Shown here: positions 31,652 to 41,009 of the stretch, piece after piece
How positions within the stretch are numbered: position 1 is the stretch's first letter
How the letters are laid out: every line of letters begins with the position of its first letter
NCBI RefSeq assembly: GCF_000281045.1
Contig: NW_008246068.1
Location: 746,371-797,626 of the forward strand
Length of the DNA: 51,256 nt
Direction: 5' to 3'
Origin: Saprolegnia diclina VS20
Taxonomy: Eukaryota; Oomycota; Saprolegniomycetes; Saprolegniales; Saprolegniaceae
The notes under the pieces: generated by a model
Database searches by the model: none
The model's input: only the letters and a program-made list of their open reading frames with translations
Told to the model about the DNA's origin: nothing
Made by a program: the position numbers and the translations under genes

Positions 31652-33041
31652 TTACCGCGTGGCTTTTGGCGCCTTTTTTTTGGCTTTTTTCTTCTTTTTC
31701 TTCTTCTTTTGCGCCGCCTTGAGCTGATGTCGTGTGCGGTACCCGCGAAAGTGGGCTTGGATCTTGGCAATGTACCGGAACGCCAGGGCTTCCTTGGACT
31801 CGCGCACCTAATAGCGCAGGACCGTCAAACGATCCGGAGGGGTAGGGTAGGGGTAGGGTCGATCACCTTGCGCTCGTCGTCCCAGCGCGCCACATCAGCG
31901 GCCGTGCGACGGTCGTTTTCATCCATGATGGCAAAGTGCTCGACGAGCCGGTCGATCTCGGCGGCGTCCGACGCGGTCGCGGACCGCAGTGCGTCGATGT
32001 CCGCTTGCAGCGCAAAGAGGTCTTGGTCGTAGCGCTCGAGCAGGCTCCCGAGTTCGACGGCGCCCTTGAGCTTCTTCTTTCGATGGCCCGTCTCGACATA
32101 GTGGTGCTGGTCCTGCACGTGGACTTGGGCGACGCTGCGTGTCGACACTTCGTCGCGGAGCCGTGCGTTCTACAGCACCGGAATATCGACGAAAATGAAG
32201 TCGCTTCGTACATCTTCTTCAAATGTGTTGAGGAGACCAAACTCGGCTTGCTTGGCGTCTTGGTCGATGAGCGCATTTGCTTGCTCGGTGCCATGGTTGA
32301 TGTCGTGGAGCTCCGCTAGACGAGAACATTTGAAAATTGCAAAATACACAAAATGTCACTTTTGAGCGCGAGAATTTTCTTGAGATTTTGTCGGCTCGCC
32401 GCGTCGCGCGCCTCGTGCTGCGCCCGCACTTCAAACAGCATTTGCTTGTAGTCGTGTTCGGCTTCGCGGATGCGGACCTTCATGTCGCTCAGGAGCGCGC
32501 GGTGCACCTCGTCTTCCTCGACCGACGTGCTCAGCGTGATGCGAACGCGGTCCCGGACCGCGGCCACATGCCCCGCAAAGGCCGAGAGGCCCGTTGGCGG
32601 CGCATTGTTGTTGCTGTGGTGCTGGTTGCTCTTGTGCTCAGCCTACAAGTGCCACCGCGTCCATCGCCCAACTAAGCTTTTTAGCAATACCAATAAGACA
32701 CTGGTGCCCTGCGCGTGCCGGTACATGGCCCGGCAGAGCGCGCGGGTACTGGCCTTGGCCAAGCCAAACGCCGCTTCGCCCTCCTCGGACGAGAGGTCGA
32801 CGCGATCGGGCTGCGTCAAGTGCGTGAGCAAGTCATCTTCCGCGAGGAAGTGGTTCTCGAGCGCGAAGGCGGCGTCGCTATCGAGCTGGCTGCACACGGC
32901 TTTGAGCGCAACGGCGGCGAGGTGGTTGCTGTTGACGTCCTGCGTTGGCGCAGGCACCGTCGATAGCAAATGCAGCTTCTCGACGGCCTCGCTGAGCAGC
33001 GAGAGCACGCGGTCGCTCTCGACGCAAGTAAACCGGCTCAT
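31652..33041 (-). CDS. IQ-motif coiled-coil protein, dynein regulatory complex DRC9/DRC10-like
   Basis: Five exons, complement of 31652..31807, 31867..32169, 32212..32315, 32360..32642 and 32691..33041, 398 residues. Introns are 59, 42, 44 and 48 bases, all ending in TAG, and phases close. The N-terminal helical domain (RVLSLLSEAVEKLHLLSTVP) resembles IQCD/IQCG. A long coiled coil follows (VEEDEVHRALLSDMKVRIRE; ELGSLLERYDQDLFALQADI). A single calmodulin-binding IQ motif, FRYIAKIQAHFRGYRTR, stands before a lysine-rich tail. This order fits the nexin-dynein regulatory complex subunits DRC9 and DRC10; I cannot decide between them. Role: axonemal motility regulation, consistent with flagellated zoospores. 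The intron at 31808..31866 contains GGGTAGGG repeats. The stop is 29 bp from the convergent CLPTM1 stop. Confidence 0.78.
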
Positions 33042-33644
33042 GCCGCCGACATGCGACTGCCGTTTCACTGCGATCACGTAACCAACTGCATCACTTGCAG
33101 TCCATGCAAGACAGTTTGTCTGCGCGGAGTCCATGACCTTGAGAAGAGGACGATATGTGTATGGACAAGCATCGACAGCAGGCGTGAACTCGAAAGCGGG
33201 GCTGTGACAGCTCGGAAGATCCCCCAGAGCGCCACTGGACTGGTACAGGACATCCGCGATGCGCGGTACTCGACCGATGCCATCTGGACACGGACAACGC
33301 AGCGATCGATGCGATTTGCTGCCATCCCGTCGGCCTTTCTCGAGTGCGACTGCGACAATGAGCGCAAGCTCATGCTGACCGGACGGGCTCCATGTGGCAG
33401 ATGCCCTATGAGCACAGTCCGCAGCAGGCCGCAGCACCAAGACCAAGGTGGCTTTGGCCTGCAGCGCTCTCTGGGTCCCTTCGCACTATGGTTAATCGAC
33501 TTTATGGTTAATCGACTTGGCCGAGCTGGCGTGGCGAGCTTGGATCGGCATCCCAGGCAGATCGCGCCTATTGATTGGCTGGCTTTTCAGCCAATCACAA
33601 CCGACTGAATCATCGCTGAATCATTCTGGCCTTTCTGGCTTGCC
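33042..33644. promoter_or_regulatory. Divergent promoter with paired CCAAT boxes
   Basis: About 600 bp. GATTGGCT at 33573-33580 and AGCCAATC at 33589-33596 form a perfect 8-bp inverted repeat with an 8-base spacer, 50-70 bp upstream of the MIT-protein start. TCATTCTGG just before the start resembles an oomycete initiator. No gene seen. Confidence 0.55.
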
Positions 33645-34940
33645 ATGGGAGGGGGCGTCGCATGGACCAAGGGCAGCACGCTCGGCTTCACACGCTGGAG
33701 CCAAGAGCCCTTCGAGCTCTCGCCCGTGGAGCTTGCGAGCTTGGACATTCCGGTCCCGCCAGGCCAGCCCACGACGGGGCTACTGCTGCGGTACCGGGAC
33801 CACGCGCTGCTCGTCCATCACGCGTCCGCAGTCGCCAGCGACGACGCGACCAAGCGCATGCTCGAGTTTGTGGGTCGATCGCTCGACAGCGTGCGCAAAG
33901 CCAACAAGTACTTTACCGCCGCGGCGACGGTCTCCGTGCGCTTCTACGTCGGGTCCGAGGCCGAGCGCGACCAGTGGCTGCAGCTCGTGCTCCTCAACAC
34001 ACAGGTGCAGCCACATGTCGTTGCGACTCCTGTGCCACCCGCACCGCTTGAGCTGCCAGAACTCCCAGCTACATTGAGCGCGGCGCCAACACCTCGCCGC
34101 CTCAGCGAGACGATCAATGACGGTTTCCAGAGCTTGGCGAACGCTGAGGCCTGCGAGGACGCTTCGGACACGATTGGTGCCCTCGCTGCGTACCGAGAAG
34201 CCCACGCGCGCTTCACGCAAGTGCATCCGCAGCTGCCAATGAACAAGACGCGGGAGCTCATTGCTGACAAATGCAATGAGATCCAGGCCATCATCGACGA
34301 CTTGATGGCCCCTCGACCAGCGACAACAACGTTGGCGCCGGCCACCGCCACAGCACCGCCGCCACCATTGGTCTCCTCCGCTAACGACGCACCCTTTTCG
34401 CAGCATGACATCGCGGGCCCACTGCCAGCACCCGCACCAATTCCTACGAACCTCGACGAGCGGCTGAACCGTCTGCAAGGATTCGCCGATTCGCTCCAGG
34501 TGGAGAAGGCTCGGGCCGAGAAGAGCACCAAGAAGTCGGACTTGGAGCTCCGTTTTGCAGCGTTGAAGAACGAGGCCAGCCGCGCTCCACCGCTCGAGTC
34601 GCTGGAAGCACGACTGACCAAGCTCCGGGGCGGAACCCCTAGCCCTGTGAGCAGCAGCCGCAACGTCGCCGTCGAGTCGGCCATTGACCTCGCCCTCGAG
34701 TACGCAATGAGCGGCGAGGACGGGAGCCCACAGGCGGCGCCACACGCTCGGCAAGTCGACGATCTCATCACGCAGGTCCAGCACGAGATCGCGCTGGGTA
34801 TGCAGGATGATCCGACACGCCTCTCCCTCGACAGCAGCGAGATCAGCGACGACGACGCGTCTAGTAGTAGCTCCGACTCGGACGACGCCACTTCACCGCG
34901 CTCCAGCCAGCGTGCCAAGCGTGGAAAAGCCCCCTTGTAA
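33645..34940 (+). CDS. Protein with PH-like and MIT-like domains, ESCRT-associated type
   Basis: Single exon, 431 residues. Residues 1-125 have a PH-like strand pattern ending in a helix (GSEAERDQWLQLVLLNTQ). Residues about 150-220 resemble a MIT three-helix bundle (SQTI-like start, then ACEDASDTIGALAAYREAHA, followed by a helix with ELIADKCNEIQAIIDDL). After a Pro/Ala-rich linker, short helices DLELRFAALKNE and LEARLTKLRGG resemble MIM-type or ANCHR-like motifs. The C-terminal 60 residues are Ser/Asp-rich and probably phosphorylated. MIT domains bind ESCRT-III tails, so a role in membrane abscission or endosomal sorting is a reasonable guess, not shown. The start ATG has good context (GCCATGGGAGGG). 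Confidence 0.6.
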   Translation: MGGGVAWTKGSTLGFTRWSQEPFELSPVELASLDIPVPPGQPTTGLLLRYRDHALLVHHASAVASDDATKRMLEFVGRSLDSVRKANKYFTAAATVSVRFYVGSEAERDQWLQLVLLNTQVQPHVVATPVPPAPLELPELPATLSAAPTPRRLSETINDGFQSLANAEACEDASDTIGALAAYREAHARFTQVHPQLPMNKTRELIADKCNEIQAIIDDLMAPRPATTTLAPATATAPPPPLVSSANDAPFSQHDIAGPLPAPAPIPTNLDERLNRLQGFADSLQVEKARAEKSTKKSDLELRFAALKNEASRAPPLESLEARLTKLRGGTPSPVSSSRNVAVESAIDLALEYAMSGEDGSPQAAPHARQVDDLITQVQHEIALGMQDDPTRLSLDSSEISDDDASSSSSDSDDATSPRSSQRAKRGKAPL

Positions 34941-34988
34941 TCGAAACGAACGTATAAAAAGGTTGGTTGACTGCATAAGCCGCGAGTC

Positions 34989-36621
34989 CTACAGCGTGGC
35001 GACCGTGATGGGCGTAGCGAGCGAAAAGTGCGTCGGCGTGAGAAGCGCACTGAGCTTCTCGTCGTGCTCGCGGCGGGCGAGGCGCCGCGTGTACGCTAGG
35101 ACACCGATGGCTACCACGGTCGCTGCCCCAGCGACGACAAACCCAAACACAACCGCCGGGCTGTTGTACGTCATGGCGCGGGTGTCGGCCGTCAAGGTCG
35201 TCGTCGATGCCTGCGAAGCTATCGGCGATGCTTGAGATGCGACGGGCGATGCGACAGGCGATGTGAGAACGGGCTGCGAGACGGCCAACACAGGCACCAC
35301 ACAGGTTGACTGTGCTCCGATCGAAAGCGATACGTCGACGACCGAGGCGTTGGCCGTTGTGTTGACCGACGTGCCGCGGACGCCGATGCTGTTGGCGCCC
35401 GACGGCAATGCCGTGTTGAACGCTTCCGACGTCAGCGTCCACGTCCCTGTCGACGCGTTCTCGGCGCTCGCCATGCAATTCCACGTATCCGAAATGGACG
35501 CCACGTGAGCTGCGCGGACGTCAATGCGCCACGGGCCTGCGTCACCCGAGCTTTGCGCCGTGAGGTAGACGTAGAGAGCAAACCCACCGGGCCAGACCGA
35601 CCAGGCATATGTGGCATCGGCGCACGTTTCTTCAAGTGTCGTGGCGGGAGGTTGCGTCATTGGTGGCGTCGAGGCCACGGGTGTCGTCGTCAACGTCGGT
35701 GAACTCGTCGCGGAGGGGCTTGAGCAGGGGGTCGAAGTGGTCGTCGTCGTCGTTGGTGGTGGTGTCTTTGGTGGTGATGTTAGCATTGGTGTTGAGGTCG
35801 GCGTTGGGGCAGCGGACGGTGCTGGCGCCGGGGGCAATGTATTTGGGCTACTACCCGAGGTACCAGCAAACTGGTTGGTGCCTACGAGGGTCTGACCGAT
35901 GGCGAGACCCGGAAGTGTATCGAGGACAACTTGTCCATCCGTCGACGTCACGCGCACGTCAAAGGGACCCGGCGGAAACGCGGACGCAAACTCGCCAATA
36001 AAGAGGAACGTCGTGATGCTGCTGGCCGACGGCGGCGCCAAGAGGTGCCACGTGTCGTCGTTGGCCGTTCGGATTTCAAACGATGCGACTGGCATACCAA
36101 AGTTGCGCGGTTGCAGTCCGACCCAAAACTTGTTGGACCCTGCGTCGACAAAATACTCGATCGGGCCCGAGACAAAGTCGTTGGAACAAGGCACAAAGTC
36201 CCACGCGATCGAGACGCGTGTCGGGTCGAGTCCCGTGAGCGCTGCAAAGGCTACGTCACGACTTAGTATCAATCTATCAATTCCGAGAGTGCACTTTTGT
36301 ACCTTGGTTTGAAAAATCCAGCGAGCCATGGAGACACTCGGGGCACTGGTTGGTGATGAGCACGACGACGGACGACCCGGTGCACGCGGCGCTGGTGCAC
36401 GTGACGCGCGCGCACCGGCCGCAGTTCATCGCATCGTCCCACTGCGGCGCATTGATGGCGGCAAAGTACGTCTGGCCAGCGCTCTTGCTGGATCCCCAAA
36501 GCGACGTAAACCCGCAGTTGCCGCCGACCCAGTCGCTCGAGTACGCCGTGCCGTCGCCCGTATACGTTGCTTGCGCCGAGAAGGCGCCGAGCAGCAGAGG
36601 CAGCCACCGCCAGCCCTGCAT
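34989..36621 (-). CDS. Membrane-anchored expansin-like protein with CBM2-like module
   Basis: Two exons, complement of 34989..36250 and 36303..36621, 526 residues; the 52-base intron contains GATACTAAG and ends in TAG. Signal peptide MQGWRWLPLLLGAFSAQA is followed by an expansin double-psi beta-barrel (GNCGF, NCGRCARVTC, ITNQCPEC and GSLDFSNQAFAALTG with the key Asp). An expansin-type binding domain follows (VSIAWDFVPC, FWVGLQPRNFGMPVASFEIR). After a Pro/Thr/Ser linker comes a CBM2-like segment bounded by cysteines (CADATYAWSVWPGGFALYVY ... IGAQSTC). A C-terminal transmembrane helix (AVVFGFVVAGAATVVAIGVL) precedes a basic cytosolic tail. Expected role: non-hydrolytic loosening or binding of cellulose at the cell's own wall or a host wall. 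The membrane tether would fix the wall module to the plasma membrane. Confidence 0.85.
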
Positions 36622-36855
36622 AGTCAAAGAAAGGACAAATGACCGCGACCGCGCGACGTGCGATGCTATAAATATGCCGATCCGACGTCGCCCATCTTGG
36701 CCGATACCCTTGCCATCAACATGGCGACCCGACCAAGTTAATTGTACACAAATGGTTTTTGTTCTGTATTTTTAGGTTGAATTTATCTTGCAGTTTCGCA
36801 TTTTGTTGTGGTGTCCATTTGGCTTTCGTATTGTTTACTTGGAGTTGTTGTGGGC

Positions 36856-37527
36856 CTAGACGGCCGCGTCGGCTTCGTCACCGAGGCTGCACTGAGAAAT
36901 GAGTGCCTGAAAGTCCTTGATCGCGTCCATCATGTTGGCGGCGGCCTCCGCCTTGTCGCTCAGGAGCGGTCGGCGGAAGCGCAGCACAACTGGCTTGCGC
37001 GCCCACGCCTCGGACGTTGTTCGTGGCGACACTTCGACGCCGTTGACGCGCAAAAGGACGTCGCCGTTGCGCATATGGTGGCCGCCGATCGCGGTTTTGC
37101 GCGCGTCGAGCACGAGATTGCGAACCGCGAGAACGTTGTGGCCGACGCGCCCGAGCGTAAAGTTGAAGTCGCCGTCAAACACCGTCCAAATGACGTCGTA
37201 GAGTACTTTGGGCAAGCGCGTTTCGAGCTCGACGGACGACGCGCCATGCGATTTACATGTGGTCGCCGACATAAAGTCGAGTGTGAACGCGACCTTGCGC
37301 TCGTCGCGAAAGGCAATGATCGACGCCATCGCGTCATACGCCGTCGTGCCAATCACCGAGCAGCCGTTGATGTTGATGAGAAAGTCCATCTCGCGCACGC
37401 CGTGGTGGAACGCAAGGCCCTTCTCGTCGACGTACGAGAGCACGATGCCGCCGTCGGCCGAGCCCACGAGCTGAATGCCGAGCTGCGCCGACGGCGGGCA
37501 CTCGAGGTGGATGTTGGGCCGCAGCAT
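36856..37527 (-). CDS. Small protein with two PDZ-like domains
   Basis: Single exon, 223 residues from the ATG at 37527; the frame stays open about 23 codons further upstream without a better ATG. The first PDZ-like domain has the carboxylate loop AQLGIQLVGSADGG and ends VAFTLDFMS. The second spans about 125-205 (YDVIWTVFDGDFNFTLGRVG ... HMRNGDVLLRVNGVEVSPRT). The GLGF-type loops are atypical. It lies directly downstream of the larger three-PDZ gene on the same strand. Likely a peptide-binding adaptor; ligand unknown. Confidence 0.65.
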   Translation of the reverse strand: MLRPNIHLECPPSAQLGIQLVGSADGGIVLSYVDEKGLAFHHGVREMDFLININGCSVIGTTAYDAMASIIAFRDERKVAFTLDFMSATTCKSHGASSVELETRLPKVLYDVIWTVFDGDFNFTLGRVGHNVLAVRNLVLDARKTAIGGHHMRNGDVLLRVNGVEVSPRTTSEAWARKPVVLRFRRPLLSDKAEAAANMMDAIKDFQALISQCSLGDEADAAV

Positions 37528-38108
37528 ATTCTTCTCACGTATCGACACTTGCAAAATGCGCTTTCCATGCTTTTGGCAATCTCGCTTTTCCGCCAAGCGA
37601 AAAAATCCCCTAACCTCACCTCACCTACCCCTATAGATGGCTTTTTCACAGGTATACCTCGATCGATCGAGCATCGAGCATCGCTTGGGCGATAGCGCTT
37701 GTTTGTCGAGATGGCTTTGCGTACAGAGAGATGGGCCACATAATACTCAAGGAGGAATAGCGTGGATGCAGGCTCCTGTTCTTCGGCCACCCGACAGAGG
37801 AATCTCTGACCTTATCGGAAGATCGATTCGATCCACCCATGTAAACGCGCTTGGATAGAGTTACATGAACGTATCTCGAGTGATCTTTGTTGAACATAGA
37901 CTTTGCACCAGTAGGGACTAGGAATTTCCTTCATCTTCACTCGCCGGGCCTGCGCACGGCGGTGCGTCTAGCTCGTCTGTCGTCGCCCGGTATGTGTGCG
38001 AATATGGTGTCAAGTGTGTGCATATGGTGTTAAAGTACTATCATTTAAAGTGAGTGGTATCGCGCCATCGTCGTCTACTGGGCGTGCTATATAGTAAGGT
38101 GCGTGACG
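37528..38108. other. Intergenic region between two PDZ genes
   Basis: About 580 bp on the upstream side of the small PDZ gene. A CCCCTAACCTCACCTCACCT tract at about 37606-37625 resembles degenerate telomeric repeats. No gene seen. Confidence 0.5.
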
Positions 38109-41009
38109 TTAGATCCAGACGCCGTCGCCTTCTTCCTCTTCTTCGTCCGAATCCGAGTCGTCGTACTTGCTCGGGTCCAGCATCGACATGCGCTCATCAG
38201 CCTCCATCGTCAGCTTCTTGAACAAGTTGATCTGGTCGTCGCTGAGGCCCGTAAACTCGGCAATGTCGCCGTCGCCCATCATGATCATCGACATGCGCGC
38301 CTGCTTGACGACCTCGTGCGCTTCTTCGAGCTGCTTGGCCATTGCAAAGTTCTGCTCCTCGCGGGCCCGAAGCAGCTCGGCGTCCTTGTCAAACTCGTCG
38401 TCTTCCTCTTCCTCATCTTCGTCGTCCATCGTGTAGTGGTGCTCGTCGTCGTCAAAGCTGCTCACGCTCATCTTGGACGGCGACCGGTGGCTATCGTCGT
38501 TGCCAAACGTCTTGCGCATCGGCGGCTCGGGCGTCGACACCTGTCGCATCTTCATGTGGCTGTCCGAGCGCGACCGCTGCAAGTCGGGCTTGTAGAAATG
38601 CGCAAACTCGGACGGCGCGTCGTCATCGTCGGCCGCTTCGTCGCCTTCTTCAATGACCGCCTTGGGGTCGTCGCCCGCCGACATGCGAATCGACTGGAGG
38701 TCTTGGTCCGACCGTTCGCGCTGCGCTTGGAGCTTGCGGGCCAGCTCCTCCTTGCCATCGGCGCGCGCCTTGTCCTCCTCGGCCTTGAGCATCCGCGCGA
38801 GCTCCTCCTTCCCGCGCTTCTCCCGCTCCATGCGGTCGCGGTCGCTCGAACTCGACGACCGGTGCCCGTTAAAGTGGTGGACCGGGTTGCCACCGCTTTT
38901 TCGCAACTCTTCGAGCTCGTGGAGCATCTTCTCCGCTTCGAGACGCGCGTTGCGCTCCTCGACCTCGTTGTGCAGGAGGTCTTCGCGCGTGCTCGGGCGG
39001 CGATACAGGCCACCTTTTGGCAAAGGCGCAGGCGCCTCGTCGGTCGTCGCCTCGTCTTGGTCTTCGTCTTCTTCGACAATGGTCGTGTGGACAGTCGCGT
39101 TGTCCGCAACGACGATCGGCTCGCCGTAGAACGCTTCCCAGCAGCTCGTGCAGTACCACTGCCCGTCGTCGTCGAGGAAGAAGGGCACAGCGAGCGACTC
39201 GAGGCAGTGGCACTCGGCGCACGTCTTGCGCGCCTTCTTCGTCGGCAGCGCCGTCTTGGTGATGTGACTCAGATCTTCCAAGATCGACTGGCGCATCATG
39301 TCGTACTGGTCGAACGCCGTGTCGTCCGCCGCGCTGTTTTCAGCTGCGGCCGCAAAGCTCTCGTCTTCGGTCTCGTAGTTCTCGCGCCGGAACGGCGTGA
39401 TGACCGACGCAAGCTGCGCGAGCATGTTGTTTTGCTGGCCAATGACCTCGACGGGCTTGTTCTCGGTCGCCGACCGCAGAATGCGCTCGCGTTGCTGCAG
39501 CGCGAGGTACTCTTCGTACTTCTTGGCCTCTTCCTTGACGCGCTCGAGGGCCTCGGCCAGCACTTGGGCCTCCCGCTCGGCGCGGGTCAGCGCCTCCTTC
39601 TTCTCACCGCGCTTCTTCTCGGCCTGCGCCGCCACGTACGCCTTGGCTGCAACGCGAATGAGATGCGCCTCCTTTGTGCCATCGACAATCTCAGAGAGCA
39701 GGACGCCAGCAAACGCGTCGGTGAGCGGGTCCAAGCCTTGCGACGTCGCGACGAGCTGCTTGGCCACGTCGAGCGGGATCTGCTCGCGCTTGGGCGTCGC
39801 GGCGCGGGGCGGGTCGACTTCGCGGGCGCTGGGGCGGAAGCGCAAGATCGCGGGCTTGGGCGTGTGCTTGAGGAGGCGGAGCGTGCCCGTGTACGAGGCG
39901 CCGTCGACGGTCTTGCCGTTGACCGAGACAAGGACGTCGCCGACGTGGGCGTTGTGGAGGCCGCTGGCACTGCCGCGGCCCGTGAGGCGCGAGATCATGG
40001 GAACGTCGGCGGGAGTTGGCTTGAGCTTGAGCCCAAGCTCGCCTTCGCGCCACACAATGTCGTAGAGGCTCGTGTCGACGACGTTCGGGCGCGCCGAGTC
40101 GAGGACGACCGACGCCACCGACGGCTTCTCGGCCTCTTCACCGCGTTTGCGCGACGGCCGCCGGCGCATGCGTTTGAACTTGAGCACCGCGGGCTTTGTG
40201 ATCGACTTGAGGAGCGAGATCGACGACCGGAACCCGATCTCCTTGGTGTCTTGGCCGTTGATGACGAGGAGGATGTCGCCGACGCGCGCGCGGTCAATGC
40301 CACTCGTGCCGACGCCCTTGCCTGTGATTTTTCGAATGCATGGAATGTGGCAGTCGTCGTCGTCCGGCCGGAAGATCATGCCGAGTGGGCCCTCGGTCCA
40401 GACAACCGTGTACGTTTCGCGGCGGGGCTTGACCGGCGCCGACGTCGACGAGGTGGCCGAGACCGTCGACGCCTCGGACGACGTCGACGACGAGTGGGCG
40501 AGGACCGGGGGCGGCAGCACGACGGCGTTTGCCCGCTCGCGCTCGCTGTCGCGCTCTGATCGCCGCCGGTGTTCCCGCTCGCGGTGTTCTCGCTCGCGGT
40601 CGCGCTCGATGCGGTAGCTTTCGCCGCGCGAGGTGCCCAAAGCGGCGGCGCTCGAGACGCCACGGCGGTACTCGCGGTGCGACGACGACGACGAGTGTTC
40701 GCGCCGACGGTCCAATTCGGCGCCTGTGCTGTTGCGCGCGCCGAGTGTCAGAAGCGACTTGGGTATCCGGAAGCGCAGAATCGCCGGCCGATGGATCGTC
40801 TTGAGCATCTCGACCGTCGCGTCGTACCCGCGCCGCGCGGTATCCATGCCGTTGATGCTCACGAGCATGTGGCCGACGGCGACGCCGGCCTTGGCCGCTG
40901 CCGAGTCTTCGCGCGTGATGCGGCCGACGACCGGCGGCATGTCCTCGCCGAGGTCCGGACGCAGCGTCAGCCCCAAGGAGCCCTCGCCCCATGAGACCTG
41001 GTACTCCAT
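38109..41009 (-). CDS. Large scaffold with three PDZ domains, zinc-finger and coiled coils
   Basis: Single exon, 966 residues. PDZ-like domains lie at about 1-85 (YQVSWGEGSLGLTLRPDLGE), 205-290 (YTVVWTEGPLGMIFRPDDDD) and 320-400 (YDIVWREGELGLKLKP). All share the pattern GDxLVSINGxDT, then xxLLKxxxKPAxLRFR. An Arg/Glu-rich RERE segment separates PDZ1 from PDZ2. A charged coiled coil at about 465-510 is followed by a single half-LIM-like finger (CAEC ... CTSC, about 625-660). Further coiled coil and a very acidic C-terminus follow. The repeated WxEG(P/E)LG start shows that the domains arose by internal duplication. Such scaffolds organise signalling complexes, here partner unknown. An upstream CTCCGGATAA motif at about 41095 lies some 85 bp from the start. 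Confidence 0.8.
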   Translation of the reverse strand: MEYQVSWGEGSLGLTLRPDLGEDMPPVVGRITREDSAAAKAGVAVGHMLVSINGMDTARRGYDATVEMLKTIHRPAILRFRIPKSLLTLGARNSTGAELDRRREHSSSSSHREYRRGVSSAAALGTSRGESYRIERDREREHREREHRRRSERDSERERANAVVLPPPVLAHSSSTSSEASTVSATSSTSAPVKPRRETYTVVWTEGPLGMIFRPDDDDCHIPCIRKITGKGVGTSGIDRARVGDILLVINGQDTKEIGFRSSISLLKSITKPAVLKFKRMRRRPSRKRGEEAEKPSVASVVLDSARPNVVDTSLYDIVWREGELGLKLKPTPADVPMISRLTGRGSASGLHNAHVGDVLVSVNGKTVDGASYTGTLRLLKHTPKPAILRFRPSAREVDPPRAATPKREQIPLDVAKQLVATSQGLDPLTDAFAGVLLSEIVDGTKEAHLIRVAAKAYVAAQAEKKRGEKKEALTRAEREAQVLAEALERVKEEAKKYEEYLALQQRERILRSATENKPVEVIGQQNNMLAQLASVITPFRRENYETEDESFAAAAENSAADDTAFDQYDMMRQSILEDLSHITKTALPTKKARKTCAECHCLESLAVPFFLDDDGQWYCTSCWEAFYGEPIVVADNATVHTTIVEEDEDQDEATTDEAPAPLPKGGLYRRPSTREDLLHNEVEERNARLEAEKMLHELEELRKSGGNPVHHFNGHRSSSSSDRDRMEREKRGKEELARMLKAEEDKARADGKEELARKLQAQRERSDQDLQSIRMSAGDDPKAVIEEGDEAADDDDAPSEFAHFYKPDLQRSRSDSHMKMRQVSTPEPPMRKTFGNDDSHRSPSKMSVSSFDDDEHHYTMDDEDEEEEDDEFDKDAELLRAREEQNFAMAKQLEEAHEVVKQARMSMIMMGDGDIAEFTGLSDDQINLFKKLTMEADERMSMLDPSKYDDSDSDEEEEEGDGVWI

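Noticed and set aside
38103-40559. 818-codon plus-strand open frame opposite the three-PDZ gene
   Set aside because: Same shadow effect; the minus strand has PDZ domains, a zinc finger and coiled coils.
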